Source: Deltaproteobacteria bacterium (GTDB taxonomy: Bacteria > Desulfobacterota > DSM-4660 > Desulfatiglandales > HGW-15). From it: a stretch of 15,016 nucleotides of DNA. Position 1 is the first letter of the stretch; each line of letters begins with the position of its first letter. The notes beneath the pieces are model-generated. The model had not been told where the DNA came from. It worked only from the letters and a program-made list of their open reading frames with translations, and did not search any database. Below, one piece after another: positions 6,463 to 14,128 of this stretch. Location of the stretch: the NCBI GenBank assembly GCA_021737245.1, contig JAIPEI010000042.1:1-15016 (forward strand), in the 5' to 3' direction. A program made the translations under genes and the position numbers.

Positions 6463-7638
6463 ATGCATGAGTTCCGGAGAATGAGCCGTCTGCCTCCTTA
6501 TGTGTTCGCCATCGTGAACGAGCTCAAGATGGATTTGCGCCGCCGGGGCGAGGACATCATCGACATGGGGATGGGGAACCCGGATCTCCCCACGCCCAAG
6601 CACATTGTGGACAAGCTGGTGGAGGCCGCGCAGAAGGGGCCCAACCACCGCTACAGCGCCTCGGCCGGGATCACCAAGCTGCGGCATGCCATCGCGGACT
6701 GGTACAAGCGGCGATACGACGTGGAGATCGATCCGGAGACCGAGGCGATCGCCACCATCGGCGCCAAGGAAGGGTTGAGCCACCTTGTTCTCGCCCTGGT
6801 GAGCCCCGGCGACGTGGTGTTCGCACCGAACCCCACCTACCCGATCCATCCGTACTCGGTGATTATCGCGGGCGGGGATCTCCGGAGCATCCCCATCGGG
6901 CCGGAGCGGGACTTCTTCGAGGATTTGCTGAGCGCGACCAAGCAGACCTGGCCGAGCCCGAAGATCCTGATCATCTCCTACCCGCACAACCCGACCACGA
7001 ACGTGGTGGACCGCACCTTTTTCGAGAAGATCGTCGCGTTCTGCCGGGAGCACGACATCATGGTGATCCACGATTTTGCCTACGCGGATCTGGTCTTCGA
7101 CGGTTACGAACCGCCGAGCTTCCTCCAGATTCCCGGGGCCAAGGAGATCGGCGTGGAGTTCTTCAGCCTGTCCAAGAGCTACTCCATGCCGGGCTGGCGC
7201 GTGGGGTTCTGCGTGGGCAATCCGGAGATCGTGGCGGCGTTGCGCAGGATCAAGAGTTACCTGGACTACGGCATGTTTCAACCCATCCAGATCGCATCGA
7301 TCATTGCGTTGAACGGGCCGCAGGACTGCGTGGCGGAGATCGTCGATGTGTACCGCCGGCGCAGGGACGCCCTGGTCAGCGGCCTCAACCGCATCGGATG
7401 GTCCGTGGAATCGCCCAAAGGAACCATGTTTCTCTGGGCGCGCATCCCGGAGGCCTACCAGAAGATGGGATCCGTGGAGTTCTCCAAGATGCTCATTCGA
7501 GAGGCCAAGGTGGCCGTCTCCCCCGGCATCGGTTTCGGCGAGTACGGGGACGATTCCGTGCGATTCGCCCTGGTGGAAAATCCCCAGCGGATCAATCAGG
7601 CCATTCGGGGGATTCGGCAGGCCCTGTCAGGGCTGTGA
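6463..7638 (+). CDS. alaC: Alanine aminotransferase, AlaC type (class I/II PLP aminotransferase)
   Basis: This 391-residue cytosolic PLP enzyme transfers amino groups between glutamate and pyruvate to make alanine. It matches E. coli AlaC (YfdZ) along nearly its whole length: RLPPYVFAIVNELK (9-22), GEDIIDMGMGNPD (29-41), RYDVEIDPETEAI (84-96), the cofactor contacts HNPTTN (175-180) and HDFAYAD (203-209), the Schiff-base Lys238 in FFSLSKSYSMPGWRVGF (233-249), and the carboxylate-binding Arg367 in VRFALVEN (366-373). ATG 6463 is preceded by AAGGGGA at a usual distance; the alternative Met7 would remove residues before the conserved start. It is followed after 31 bp by hom, an order that suggests one unit for aspartate-family and alanine metabolism. 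Substrate choice within this family cannot be proven from sequence, but the close match to AlaC makes another role unlikely. Confidence 0.9.
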   Translation: MHEFRRMSRLPPYVFAIVNELKMDLRRRGEDIIDMGMGNPDLPTPKHIVDKLVEAAQKGPNHRYSASAGITKLRHAIADWYKRRYDVEIDPETEAIATIGAKEGLSHLVLALVSPGDVVFAPNPTYPIHPYSVIIAGGDLRSIPIGPERDFFEDLLSATKQTWPSPKILIISYPHNPTTNVVDRTFFEKIVAFCREHDIMVIHDFAYADLVFDGYEPPSFLQIPGAKEIGVEFFSLSKSYSMPGWRVGFCVGNPEIVAALRRIKSYLDYGMFQPIQIASIIALNGPQDCVAEIVDVYRRRRDALVSGLNRIGWSVESPKGTMFLWARIPEAYQKMGSVEFSKMLIREAKVAVSPGIGFGEYGDDSVRFALVENPQRINQAIRGIRQALSGL

Positions 7639-7669
7639 TGACGGCAGGGGAAAAGGCTCGAGGGAAAAG

Positions 7670-8974
7670 ATGAAGCCGGTCAACGTGGGTATTATCGGGT
7701 TCGGAACGGTGGGTGCAGGGACGGCGGAGGTGCTCCTCCAGAACCGGGAGATCATTCGCAACCGCGTAGGTACGGATATCGTGATCCGCCGCATCGCCGA
7801 CCTCGACGTCACGTCGGATCGAGGGGTGGCGATCGAGCCGTCCGTCCTGACCCGGGATGCCGAAGAGGTGATTCGCGATCCGGAGATCCACATCGTGGCC
7901 GAGCTCATGGGCGGCACGGGCAGGGCGCGTGAGCTCATCCTGGCGGCCATGGAACGGGGAAAGCACGTGGTCACCGCGAACAAGGCCCTCCTGGCGGAGC
8001 ACGGGAAGGAGATCTACGAGGCGGCGGAGCGGCACGGCGTGGACCTGGCGTTCGAGGCCAGCGTGGGCGGGGGGATCCCGATCATCGGCTCCCTGCGGGG
8101 AGGGCTTTCCGCCAATCGGGTAACCGCGATCATGGGTATCCTCAACGGGACGTCGAACTACATCCTGACCCGAATGACGGAGAAGGGCCAGCCTTACGAC
8201 CAGGCCGTCCAGGAGGCCATTGAGCTGGGCTATGCCGATGACCCTCCCACCCTGGACGTGGACGGGACCGACGCGGCGCACAAGCTGGCCATCCTCATTT
8301 CCATCAGCTTCGGCGCGCCGGCCGCCCTCGGGCGGATTCACCGCGAGGGAATCGACCGGATTACGCCGGAGGACATCCGTTTCGCAAACGAGTTCGGGCG
8401 TCGGATCAAGCTTCTGGCCATCGCCCGGCACCGAAACGGACGCGTGGAGGCCAGGGTGCACCCCGCCATGATTCCAACCGATCACATCCTGGCCAACGTG
8501 AACGGTCCCTACAACGCCATCTACGTGGAGGGCGATTTCGTGGGGCCGAACCTCTACTACGGTCTGGGTGCCGGAAGGCGGCCCACGGGAAGCGCCGTGG
8601 CCTCGGACATCATCTATCTGGCGCGGGAAATCAGGCAGGGTATGAAGAACTTTATGCCTCCCCTGGCCCATGCCCGGCCCTTGGAAACCGAGGTCGACAT
8701 CCAGCCCATGGACGAGCTGAGATGCTCGTACTACTTCCGCTTCTCCGCCCTGGACCGGCCGGGCGTTCTGAGCCGGATCTCCGGAATCCTGGGAGAGCAC
8801 GACATCAGCCTCTCCTCGGTGATCCAGAAAGGCCGCGACGTGAACGGCTCGGTCCCCGTGGTCACGCTCACCCACGAGGCGCTGGAGCGGGACGTGGTCC
8901 GGGCCTTGGCCCGGTTGGAGCCTCTGGACATCCTGACCCACCCGACCATGGTGATCCGGGTCGAGGGGGCATGA
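7670..8974 (+). CDS. hom: Homoserine dehydrogenase with C-terminal ACT domain
   Basis: Hom reduces aspartate semialdehyde to homoserine with NAD(P)H, the branch point to threonine and methionine. The 434-residue protein has the N-terminal dinucleotide fold (NVGIIGFGTVGAGTAEVL, 5-22), the TANKALLA segment (102-109), the catalytic core (GGGIPIIGSLRGGL 133-146, GILNGTSNYIL 156-166, DVDGTDAAHKLAIL 196-209 with the catalytic Lys205) and an ACT domain at about 353-434 (YYFRFSALDRPGVLSRI onwards), the usual site of feedback control by threonine. The metal/substrate motif usually read as GYAEADPT is GYADDPPT here (187-194). ATG 7670 was chosen because the Rossmann fold starts there; the open frame runs further upstream but only overlaps alaC. 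AGGG precedes the start at a short distance. The next gene follows after 15 bp. Confidence 0.96.
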   Translation: MKPVNVGIIGFGTVGAGTAEVLLQNREIIRNRVGTDIVIRRIADLDVTSDRGVAIEPSVLTRDAEEVIRDPEIHIVAELMGGTGRARELILAAMERGKHVVTANKALLAEHGKEIYEAAERHGVDLAFEASVGGGIPIIGSLRGGLSANRVTAIMGILNGTSNYILTRMTEKGQPYDQAVQEAIELGYADDPPTLDVDGTDAAHKLAILISISFGAPAALGRIHREGIDRITPEDIRFANEFGRRIKLLAIARHRNGRVEARVHPAMIPTDHILANVNGPYNAIYVEGDFVGPNLYYGLGAGRRPTGSAVASDIIYLAREIRQGMKNFMPPLAHARPLETEVDIQPMDELRCSYYFRFSALDRPGVLSRISGILGEHDISLSSVIQKGRDVNGSVPVVTLTHEALERDVVRALARLEPLDILTHPTMVIRVEGA

Positions 8975-8989
8975 GCGGGAAGAGACGCC

Positions 8990-10213
8990 ATGGTTGAAGG
9001 AGATCGAACCAGGTACGTGATCCTGGTCGGCGACGGCATGGGAGACTACCCCCTGGCCGAGCTCGGGGGCAGGACGCCCCTGGAGGCGGCCGAGACGCCG
9101 AACATGGACCGGGTCGCAGCCTGCGGAATCGGCCGGGTCCGGACCATTCCCGAAGGCCTGGCTCCCGGAAGCGACATCGCCAACCTCTCCCTCATGGGGT
9201 ACGATCCGCGCCGGTTTCACACGGGACGCTCTCCCCTGGAAGCGGCGAGCATGGGGGTTACGCTCCAGCCCGACGAGGTGGCGTTCCGCATGAACCTCGT
9301 GACCCTGGAGTGGCGGTCCGGTGACCAGGCCGTGATCACCACGCACAGCGCAGGAGACATCTCCACCGAGGAGGGCGGGCTCCTCGTGGAGGACCTGCGC
9401 CGGGCGCTGGAGGACGACCGGATCGCCCTGCATGCGGGAGTGGCCTACAGGCACCTCCTGGTCTGGAAGGACGGCCCCGAAAATGCGCCGACCGTCGCAC
9501 CTCACGACGTGCTGGAGCAGAACATGGCCTCCTACCTGGCCGCGGCCGGACGGGATCCCGTAGTGTCCCTGATCCGCCGTTCCTGGGATATTCTGGCCGC
9601 CCATCCCGTGAACGAGGAGCGGCGCAGAAAGGGCAAAAGCCCGGCCACCTCCATCTGGCTGTGGGGGCAGGGAAAGCCTCCGGACATGCCGTCCTTCGAG
9701 TCCCGCCATGGATTGCGCGGGGGCGTTATCTCCGCGGTGGACCTGATCAAGGGGATCGGGATCTACGCGGGGCTCCGTCCTATTCCCGTGGAGGGCGCCA
9801 CGGGGCTCCTGGACACGAACTACGAGGGCAAGGTGCGGGAGGCCCTGCGCGGGCTGGAAGTCGGGGATCTGGTCTTCCTCCACGTGGAGGCCCCGGACGA
9901 GGCGGGCCACAGCGGGCACGCAGGGACCAAGGTTCGGACCATCGAGCAGTTCGACGCCCGGATCGTGGGTCCCATGCTGGACGGGCTCGAGGCCCTGGGG
10001 GTGGACTACCGGGTCCTGGTGGTGAGCGACCACTATACGCCCATCGTCCGGAGAACCCATACCCCGGAGCCGCCCCCCTTTGCCTGGGCACGGAAGGGGG
10101 AACTGGCCGAATCCCGAAGGAGCCGGCCCTTCACCGAGGCCGAGGCGAAGCTGAGCGGGCTGCTCATCGATCCCGGCCACGGGATCCTGGAGGCGTTTGC
10201 CGGCGGGGAGTGA
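8990..10213 (+). CDS. apgM: Archaeal-type cofactor-independent phosphoglycerate mutase family protein (proposed homoserine kinase)
   Basis: The 407-residue protein belongs to the alkaline phosphatase superfamily, ApgM branch, whose founders interconvert 3- and 2-phosphoglycerate through a phosphoserine and two metal ions. Visible: VGDGMGD (13-19) with the first metal Asp, TPNMD (36-40), the nucleophile region APGSDIANLSLMGYDP (58-73) with Ser61, HVEAPDEAGHSGH (298-310) and VSDHYTP (345-351) with further metal ligands, and a His at 357. All the expected ligand residues appear to be present. A subset of this family is classed as a proposed homoserine kinase because its genes lie beside hom and thrC where ordinary thrB is missing. 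Here it is 15 bp downstream of hom, which favours that role. No thrC is in the window. Mutase activity cannot be excluded. ATG 8990 follows a GGGAAGAG-type ribosome binding site. Confidence 0.88.
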   Translation: MVEGDRTRYVILVGDGMGDYPLAELGGRTPLEAAETPNMDRVAACGIGRVRTIPEGLAPGSDIANLSLMGYDPRRFHTGRSPLEAASMGVTLQPDEVAFRMNLVTLEWRSGDQAVITTHSAGDISTEEGGLLVEDLRRALEDDRIALHAGVAYRHLLVWKDGPENAPTVAPHDVLEQNMASYLAAAGRDPVVSLIRRSWDILAAHPVNEERRRKGKSPATSIWLWGQGKPPDMPSFESRHGLRGGVISAVDLIKGIGIYAGLRPIPVEGATGLLDTNYEGKVREALRGLEVGDLVFLHVEAPDEAGHSGHAGTKVRTIEQFDARIVGPMLDGLEALGVDYRVLVVSDHYTPIVRRTHTPEPPPFAWARKGELAESRRSRPFTEAEAKLSGLLIDPGHGILEAFAGGE

Positions 10214-10591
10214 GGCGGCCGTTCTGCTCCTTTGCCCGGCGGGGTATTGACGTTCGCCGTGAGCACAGGATGAACCGGCTTTGGACCGGACGCGAAGCCG
10301 GGTTGACAGGGTCCCGTTTTTCCCATATAAAATCTGCGGCTTGCCGGAAAGATCCTTCGGCCGTAAATGCGGACGCCCGAGTCGAGCCCGGTGTCCGCGC
10401 CGGTCGACCTTGCGTCGAAGCCACATTTGACGCATTCGCAAAAACCCGCTCACGCGCCGCTGGTAGCGCTATAACCTGTTGAAATGCCATGGGCAGATCT
10501 CGAGGTTTAGGGCTTTTTTCGACAGTATCACATTTCACATCAACCGGGGGCGCAGTCACCAGGCGCTCAATACTTGGAGAAGGAGAGGCAC
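10214..10591. other. Intergenic region and long leader upstream of adk
   Basis: No gene is visible in these 378 bases. The first 90 hold nothing I can name, and no clear intrinsic terminator for the apgM unit. A strong promoter follows (10303-10331), leaving a leader of about 250 nt before adk. In the leader GCGGAC (10369-10374) pairs with GTCCGC (10393-10398) around an 18-nt loop, and AACCT (10473-10477) could pair with AGGTT (10503-10507), with a run of six T at 10514-10519; that stem is too weak and too far from the T-run to call a terminator. No tRNA or known riboswitch was recognised. Confidence 0.55.
10303..10331 (+). promoter_or_regulatory. Predicted strong sigma70-type promoter of adk
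   Basis: TTGACA (10303-10308) and TATAAA (10326-10331) are separated by the ideal 17 bp, and the spacer is T-rich just before the -10 box. The expected start is near 10338, about 250 nt upstream of the adk start codon. It is the best promoter match in the window. Confidence 0.8.
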
Positions 10592-11272
10592 ATGAACATT
10601 CTATTCTTTGGACCGAACGGCAGCGGCAAGGGCACCCAGGGTGCCATCGTAAAAGAGAAGTTCAACATCCCGCACATCGAGACCGGCGTCATTTTCAGGG
10701 AGAACATCTCCAAGGGCACGGAGCTGGGAAAGGAAGCCAAGGGCTATATCGACCGGGGAGAGCTGGTGCCTGACAGCATCACGATCCCCATGATTCTCGA
10801 CCGCCTGAAGCAGGAAGACTGCGCCGACGGATGGCTGCTGGACGGTTTCCCCCGGAACCTGACCCAGGCCCAGGAGCTGGACAAGGCCCTGAAAAACGAG
10901 GGCATGAAGCTGGACATCGTCATCGAGATGGTCCTTCCCCGCGAGATCGCCAAAGGCCGGATCATGGGCCGGCGCCTCTGCGTAAACGACAACAATCATC
11001 CCAACAACGTGAACATCGATGCCATCAAGCCCGACAACGGCAAGTGCCGCGTCTGCGGGGCCGAGCTCAAGACCCGCTCGGACGACCAGGACGAAGCCGC
11101 CATCGACAAGCGCCACAACATCTACTACGACACGGAGACCGGAACCACGGCCGCCGTGAACTTCTTCAAGGCCCTTTCCGAGGAAAGCGGCGGCCGGCCC
11201 AGGATCATCGAGCTGGACGGCCGCCCGGGGGTCAAGGAGGTCTCGGACGAGCTGATGAGCAAGCTCCAGTAG
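10592..11272 (+). CDS. adk: Adenylate kinase with a metal-binding LID domain (Desulfovibrio gigas type)
   Basis: Adk catalyses AMP + ATP to two ADP in the cytosol. The 226-residue protein has the P-loop GPNGSGKGTQ (7-16, usually GPPGAGKGTQ), the AMP-binding region HIETGVIFRE (28-37, usually xxSTGDMLRA; Thr31 and Arg36 are kept), DGFPRN (84-89), and a long LID that starts at GRRLC (126-130). Cys130, His136, Cys152 and Cys155 form a Cys-X5-His-X15-Cys-X2-Cys set, the spacing described for the Zn/Co/Fe-binding enzyme of D. gigas. TRSDDQDE (161-168) and KRHNIYY (173-179) carry the late Arg residues. ATG 10592 has an AAGGAGAGG ribosome binding site (10580-10588); the in-frame TTG at 10574 lies before that site and is rejected. 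The gene appears to be transcribed alone, away from the ribosomal-protein operon where adk often sits. Confidence 0.96.
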   Translation: MNILFFGPNGSGKGTQGAIVKEKFNIPHIETGVIFRENISKGTELGKEAKGYIDRGELVPDSITIPMILDRLKQEDCADGWLLDGFPRNLTQAQELDKALKNEGMKLDIVIEMVLPREIAKGRIMGRRLCVNDNNHPNNVNIDAIKPDNGKCRVCGAELKTRSDDQDEAAIDKRHNIYYDTETGTTAAVNFFKALSEESGGRPRIIELDGRPGVKEVSDELMSKLQ

Positions 11273-11532
11273 CCCTTCCCGAGAAAATTCGAAGAGGCCG
11301 CGGGGAGGTTCCCCGGAGGAAACATGTTTGAATTCCTTCGGGCTTCCCGGCGGCCCTTGCATTGAGGGCTTCCGGTTTCCGCCTCCGCCCGGCCCCTCCG
11401 AGTCCGGATCGCGGGGCGGTTCTTTCTTCCCACACCCTTGCAAATACAGTATGCTTTCATTTATTGAACGCGGTGTCCGTCCCCTTAGGGGAACGCCCCG
11501 GATAACGTGTCGCCGCCGTCAGGGATCTCCCC
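11273..11532. other. Intergenic region between adk and the receptor-phosphatase gene
   Basis: No gene is visible in this 260-bp stretch. It has a GC-rich hairpin GGGGA/TCCCC just after adk, a 5-bp stem GCCCT/AGGGC (11353-11357 with 11365-11369), a small palindrome TCCCC-TTA-GGGGA near 11476-11488, and a weak promoter possibility of TTGCAA (11438-11443) and TTTATT (11460-11465) spaced by 16 bp. None has a T-run, so the end of the adk transcript is undefined. Confidence 0.45.
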
Positions 11533-14070
11533 ATGAACGAGTCGAGACGCTTCCGATTCGGCCTCAAGGCCAGGATCCTGGGTATTGTCCTGGGTCTGCC
11601 GTTTCTCTGCATCTGCATTTTCAGCGTGATTCTCTATGTGAGCATGCTCAACCTGAGGAGCATGGTCGGTGAGGGCATGAAGTCGGTCGGTCACGAGGTG
11701 GCCGAACGGAGCAAGGACGAGCTTCGCGAGCAGTCGGAAGAGCATCTGCTTCGACTCGCATCCGACGAAGCGGCCTTTGTGGATCACCTGCTGGCAAGGG
11801 TCATGGAGGAGGTGTCCGGACTGTGCAGCCGGGCGCGAGACGTGTGGGACGGTAAGGCGCCCGAGTCCGCAATGATTGAAAGTCCCGGCTACGCTCTGGC
11901 TCCGGGGCTCGACAGGGAGGAAGTGCAGCAGGAGATTCAGCTTTCAGAACAGCTGGTCTGGATGTTTCCAGCCGTGTTCTTTCAGGATAACAATCTTGCG
12001 TTTCTGTATGTCGCGACGCGAGGGGGCGTGTTCCGAATCTATCCCTGGAACGAGAACATGGAGCTTGCCTACGAGGCAAGGAACGAGCCCTGGTACCGGG
12101 GGGCTTTCACCTCGGGAGGCGCACACTGGTCCAGGGTGTTCGTTTACTCGGGCGAGGAAGACCTCATGCTCACCTGTTCCAGGTCGTTTTCCGATTCGAC
12201 CGGCGCACCCTGCGGTGTGATTGGAGCGGACGTATCCCTCAAATCCGTTACGGATGAGATCTCCAACACCCGGAGCGGGGACCGCGGATACCTCGTCCTG
12301 ATCGACCGCCGCGGCAATGTGATCGCGAGGCCGGACATGGACCCGGAGGATGAGCGGTGGGATGAATCCTGCTCTCTCGAGAACCTCTTTCTGAGTAACG
12401 ACGAGAGACTCCGGAGCATCGCCCGGGAGATGGCCAACGGCGGAAAGGGGATCCAGGTCTGCGGGACCGCGCCGGATGAAAAGTATGTCGCATTCGCCCC
12501 GATACCCACCACGACGTGGAGTCTCGGTGTGGTCATGCCGATCCGGGAGATCGTTTTCCCCATAGAGCGAAGCGTGGAAAGGATCGACGGCATCACCAGG
12601 CGGAGTCTGGAGCGGATCGACCACCTGATCGACGAGGAGCAGATCCGCTTCGGTCTCCTGTTCTTCACGATGGTCATCATCATCGTTTTTTTCGGCCTGA
12701 GGCTGGCCAATAAGGTCACCCAACCCGTCCTCACCCTGGCCCGGGGGGCCCGTAAGGTCGGCGGGGGCGACCTGGCCTACCGGTTGGACGTGAAGACCGG
12801 CGACGAGATCGAGGAGCTTGCCGAATCGTTCAACCGGATGGCCGCGGACCTGGAGGCGTATCTCGAGAGAACGAACCGGGATACGGCGAAGCGAGAGCGT
12901 CTCGAGCAGGCCCAGCTCATGGCGAACGGGGTGCAGGAAATGTTCGGCGGGGAGTCCTCCTACGACTGGCTGCTCCCCCACATGGAAGAGGAGACCTTCC
13001 GCGCCGGTGACACCCTGTTCAGGAAAGGGGATCGTTCGGACAAGCTGTACTATATCCAAGAGGGGTCGGTGATGCTCGTAGAGATCGGCAAGCGGGTGAT
13101 CCCCGGGAACGTGATCGGAGAGATGGGCGTTTTCCGTCCGTCGAGAGAACGGTCTCTCTCCGCGGTATGCGAGACCGACTTGCGGCTTTCCAGCATTACC
13201 CATGAGCGGCTCTTCGATCTTTACTCAAGGGACGCCACCGTGGGTTTTCACCTGATTCAGATGATCACCCAGAGATACGTAGACAGCCTGCGGGAGGAGA
13301 CCCGGGAGCGGGAGCGGATGGAGAGCGAGCTGCGGATCGCCAGGGACATCCAGACCAGCACCCTCCCGAGCGTGTTTCCGGCCTTTCCGGATCGTCCCGA
13401 GTTCGATGTCTACGCCACCATGGAGCCGGCCAAGGACGTGGGGGGAGACCTGTACGACTTCTTCCTCATCGACCCGGAACGCTTCTGCTTTCTGATCGGG
13501 GACGTGGCCGGGAAAGGTGTGCCCGCCGCCCTCTTCATGATGACCGCCAAGATGCTGCTCAAGGCGGCCCTTCAGCGCCGGTCCTCCCTCGGGGAGGTGC
13601 TTCGGGAGGTGAATCGGATCATCGCCTCGGAAAACACGTCTTCCATGTTCATCACCCTTTTCTGCGCCGTTCTGGACACCCGCACCGGGGAGGTGGAGTA
13701 TGGAAACGCCGGGCACAACCCCCCGCTCCATGCCCCTGGGGGAGAGCCGTTCATTTTCATGAAACCCAGACCCAACTTCGTTCTGGGGGGCATGGAAGAC
13801 ATCTCTTTTGTTTGCGAGCGGATTGCCCTGAAGCCGGGGGATGTTCTGTTTCTGTACACGGACGGGGTGACCGAGGCCATGAACGGGCAGGGAAAACTCT
13901 ACTCGGAGGCCCGGCTGCAGCAGACCCTGTCCGGCCTCGGAGCAAAGCCACTCCAGGAGCTGATCGAAGGGGTTCGCCGGGACGTCAGGCTTTTCGCCGC
14001 AGGAGAAGCGCCTAGTGACGACCTCACCATGCTGGTCGTGAGATTCAACGGGAGAAGAGCGCTTCCTTGA
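11533..14070 (+). CDS. Membrane receptor-phosphatase: dCACHE-like sensor, HAMP, cyclic-nucleotide-binding and SpoIIE/RsbU PP2C domains
   Basis: The 845-residue protein should sit in the inner membrane. Segment 1 is at about 14-37. A periplasmic double-CACHE-like sensor follows (about 40-345; RNEPWYRGAF 183-192 and CGVIGADVS 227-235 are typical). Segment 2 is at about 373-390, then HAMP (about 391-445), a cyclic-nucleotide-binding domain (about 465-585), a charged helix (about 586-607) and a PP2C-type SpoIIE phosphatase (about 608-838). Phosphatase metal residues are present: GGDLYD (637-642), GDVAGKG (656-662), YTDGVTEA (775-782), SDDLTM (828-833). In the nucleotide domain, GEMGVF then RERS (529-534, 538-541) align with the cAMP-binding cassette of CRP, keeping Glu, Arg and Ser at exact spacing. 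Such phosphatases usually act on anti-sigma-factor-antagonist phosphoproteins; none is encoded nearby. The start follows a modest AGGGA site. The ligand of the sensor is unknown. Confidence 0.92.
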   Translation: MNESRRFRFGLKARILGIVLGLPFLCICIFSVILYVSMLNLRSMVGEGMKSVGHEVAERSKDELREQSEEHLLRLASDEAAFVDHLLARVMEEVSGLCSRARDVWDGKAPESAMIESPGYALAPGLDREEVQQEIQLSEQLVWMFPAVFFQDNNLAFLYVATRGGVFRIYPWNENMELAYEARNEPWYRGAFTSGGAHWSRVFVYSGEEDLMLTCSRSFSDSTGAPCGVIGADVSLKSVTDEISNTRSGDRGYLVLIDRRGNVIARPDMDPEDERWDESCSLENLFLSNDERLRSIAREMANGGKGIQVCGTAPDEKYVAFAPIPTTTWSLGVVMPIREIVFPIERSVERIDGITRRSLERIDHLIDEEQIRFGLLFFTMVIIIVFFGLRLANKVTQPVLTLARGARKVGGGDLAYRLDVKTGDEIEELAESFNRMAADLEAYLERTNRDTAKRERLEQAQLMANGVQEMFGGESSYDWLLPHMEEETFRAGDTLFRKGDRSDKLYYIQEGSVMLVEIGKRVIPGNVIGEMGVFRPSRERSLSAVCETDLRLSSITHERLFDLYSRDATVGFHLIQMITQRYVDSLREETRERERMESELRIARDIQTSTLPSVFPAFPDRPEFDVYATMEPAKDVGGDLYDFFLIDPERFCFLIGDVAGKGVPAALFMMTAKMLLKAALQRRSSLGEVLREVNRIIASENTSSMFITLFCAVLDTRTGEVEYGNAGHNPPLHAPGGEPFIFMKPRPNFVLGGMEDISFVCERIALKPGDVLFLYTDGVTEAMNGQGKLYSEARLQQTLSGLGAKPLQELIEGVRRDVRLFAAGEAPSDDLTMLVVRFNGRRALP

Positions 14071-14094
14071 CTCGACAGGAATCGGGTATATAGT
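14067..14094 (+). promoter_or_regulatory. Predicted promoter overlapping the stop codon of the phosphatase gene
   Basis: TTGACT (14067-14072) contains the stop codon TGA (14068-14070) of the gene before it. TATAGT (14089-14094) lies 16 bp downstream, inside a TATATAGTAT stretch that offers alternative -10 registers (TAGTAT at 14091-14096, 18-bp spacing). The expected start is near 14100, giving a leader of about 30 nt. Confidence 0.6.
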
Positions 14095-14128
14095 ATTTAA
14101 TCATCCTATCGCCTGATCGGAGATCTTC

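Noticed and set aside
7346..7669. Upstream extension of the hom reading frame
   Set aside because: It lies wholly within alaC in another frame, and the dinucleotide fold begins at the ATG at 7670.
7592..10453. A minus-strand open frame of about 950 codons opposite hom and apgM
   Set aside because: Same reason: low-complexity composition, no domain, and both plus-strand genes are clearly real.
10486..10505. Cluster of NcoI, BglII and XhoI sites resembling a cloning polylinker
   Set aside because: Only three overlapping 6-bp palindromes; the flanks are ordinary for this genome and no vector sequence is seen.
10473..10519. Possible terminator in the adk leader
   Set aside because: The only stem is 5 bp with a 25-nt loop and is separated from the T-run by several bases.
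10450..10520. tRNA-like stretch with a D-arm-like GCGC-N8-GCGC and TGGTAGC
   Set aside because: No anticodon stem, T-arm or acceptor stem can be paired, so it is chance likeness.
10574..10591. TTG start for adk six codons upstream
   Set aside because: The ribosome binding site lies between this TTG and the ATG at 10592, and the family begins at MNILFFG.
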